From assembly GCA_023437745.1 (NCBI GenBank), contig JAEZFI010000050.1, forward strand, positions 1-13,446: a DNA stretch of 13,446 nt. The letters are read 5' to 3'. The notes beneath the pieces were generated by a model that made no database searches, was not told the DNA's origin, and saw only the letters and a list, made by a program, of their open reading frames with translations. Source of the DNA: Actinomycetes bacterium. Lineage in GTDB: Bacteria; Actinomycetota; Acidimicrobiia; Acidimicrobiales; Microtrichaceae. Shown in pieces: positions 13,181 through 13,446 of this stretch (the first letter of the stretch is position 1; every line of letters starts with the position of its first letter). Made by a program: the position numbers and the translations under genes.

Positions 13181-13446
13181 TTGACCGAAGTACCCGAACA
13201 TCTCCTGCAGCGGAGCAAGGCGCGCCGTGCGGCCCTCGGCCTGGGCGGCGACGCCGGTGACGTGGCCGCGCCTGCGGCACCGAAGGCCGGCGCAGAGGTC
13301 GCGACGACCGAGGCGGCCGCCCCCGCCGCTGCGGCGGCGCCGGTGGTCGAGGCACCCCCCGTCGTGGAGAAGCAGCCGCCGTTCGTCGAGACGGCGATCG
13401 CCCGCAAGAAGATACCGTTCTGGGCCGCCTCCGTGTTGGCCATCCT
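13181..13446 (+). CDS. N-terminal part of a divergent membrane-anchored respiratory protein (possibly cytochrome c), 3' truncated
   Basis: The frame is open from the TTG at 13181 to the window edge: 88 complete codons and part of another. GGGAG at 13170-13174 lies 6 nt upstream, and the N-terminus MTEVPEHLLQRSKARRAALG closely resembles that of the subunit-IV-like protein on the other strand, which supports this start. Residues 20-65 are an Ala/Pro/Val low-complexity linker. A basic stretch (IARKK, about 73-77) precedes the beginning of a hydrophobic segment (PFWAASVLAIL) that looks like a membrane helix entering from the cytoplasm. No cofactor motif is present in the visible part. A cytochrome c or other oxidase-side protein is my guess from the layout and neighbours; the truncated sequence cannot settle it. 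Confidence 0.7.
   Translation, partial: MTEVPEHLLQRSKARRAALGLGGDAGDVAAPAAPKAGAEVATTEAAAPAAAAAPVVEAPPVVEKQPPFVETAIARKKIPFWAASVLAI

Noticed and set aside
12955..13260. Small plus-strand gene in the divergent spacer
   Set aside because: Arg/Pro-rich product with no ribosome binding site, overlapping the better-supported TTG start and the regulatory elements.

Overview
This window is a high-GC (roughly two-thirds G+C by eye) respiratory gene cluster. It probably comes from an actinobacterium, with the Acidimicrobiia my best guess. I infer this from the base composition, the GTG/TTG starts, the Thr/Ser/Ala-rich low-complexity tails, the family resemblance of the Nuo subunits, and the pairing of a Rieske/split-cytochrome-b complex with an NADH dehydrogenase operon. 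No rRNA, tRNA, CRISPR array, transposase or insertion sequence is visible.

Twelve genes lie head to tail on the minus strand from 12855 to beyond position 1, probably as one long operon. The promoter-proximal half (12855 to 6779) encodes a menaquinol:cytochrome c reductase-like (complex III) module. In order it contains a four-helix Trp-rich membrane protein of unknown function, a 2x[4Fe-4S] ferredoxin, a cytochrome b6-type N-terminal cytochrome b, a subunit-IV-like C-terminal cytochrome b half with a long N-terminal extension, a Rieske protein, a membrane-anchored dihaem cytochrome c, and a three-helix membrane protein of unknown function. The second half (6768 to <1) is the start of a nuo operon: nuoA, nuoB, nuoC, nuoD, nuoE, nuoF and the first 580 codons of nuoG. 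Most nuo junctions overlap by 1 to 4 nt, which suggests translational coupling.

Together the genes describe an electron path from NADH through NuoE/F/G, B/C/D and the membrane arm (beyond the window) to menaquinone, then cytochrome b/Rieske, the dihaem cytochrome c and a terminal oxidase outside the window. The ferredoxin and the two unknown membrane proteins are not part of the textbook bc complex.

A 325-nt divergent spacer (12856-13180) separates this operon from a plus-strand gene truncated by the right edge, probably a membrane-anchored electron-transfer protein. The spacer holds a Crp/GlxR-like operator candidate, a 17-bp perfect palindrome, a GC-rich inverted repeat and weak promoter-like boxes.

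The most distinctive signal is a short cytoplasmic peptide motif (P-x-H-L-L-x-R followed by a basic/Ala stretch). It occurs twice in the extension of the subunit-IV-like protein and once at the extreme N-terminus of the divergent gene product. It may be a shared docking or assembly element of the respiratory chain. Other unusual points are the b6f-like cysteine positioned for a covalent haem c(n), the A-P-W-Y Qo motif in place of P-E-W-Y, and a roughly 20-residue insertion inside the N3-cluster region of NuoF.
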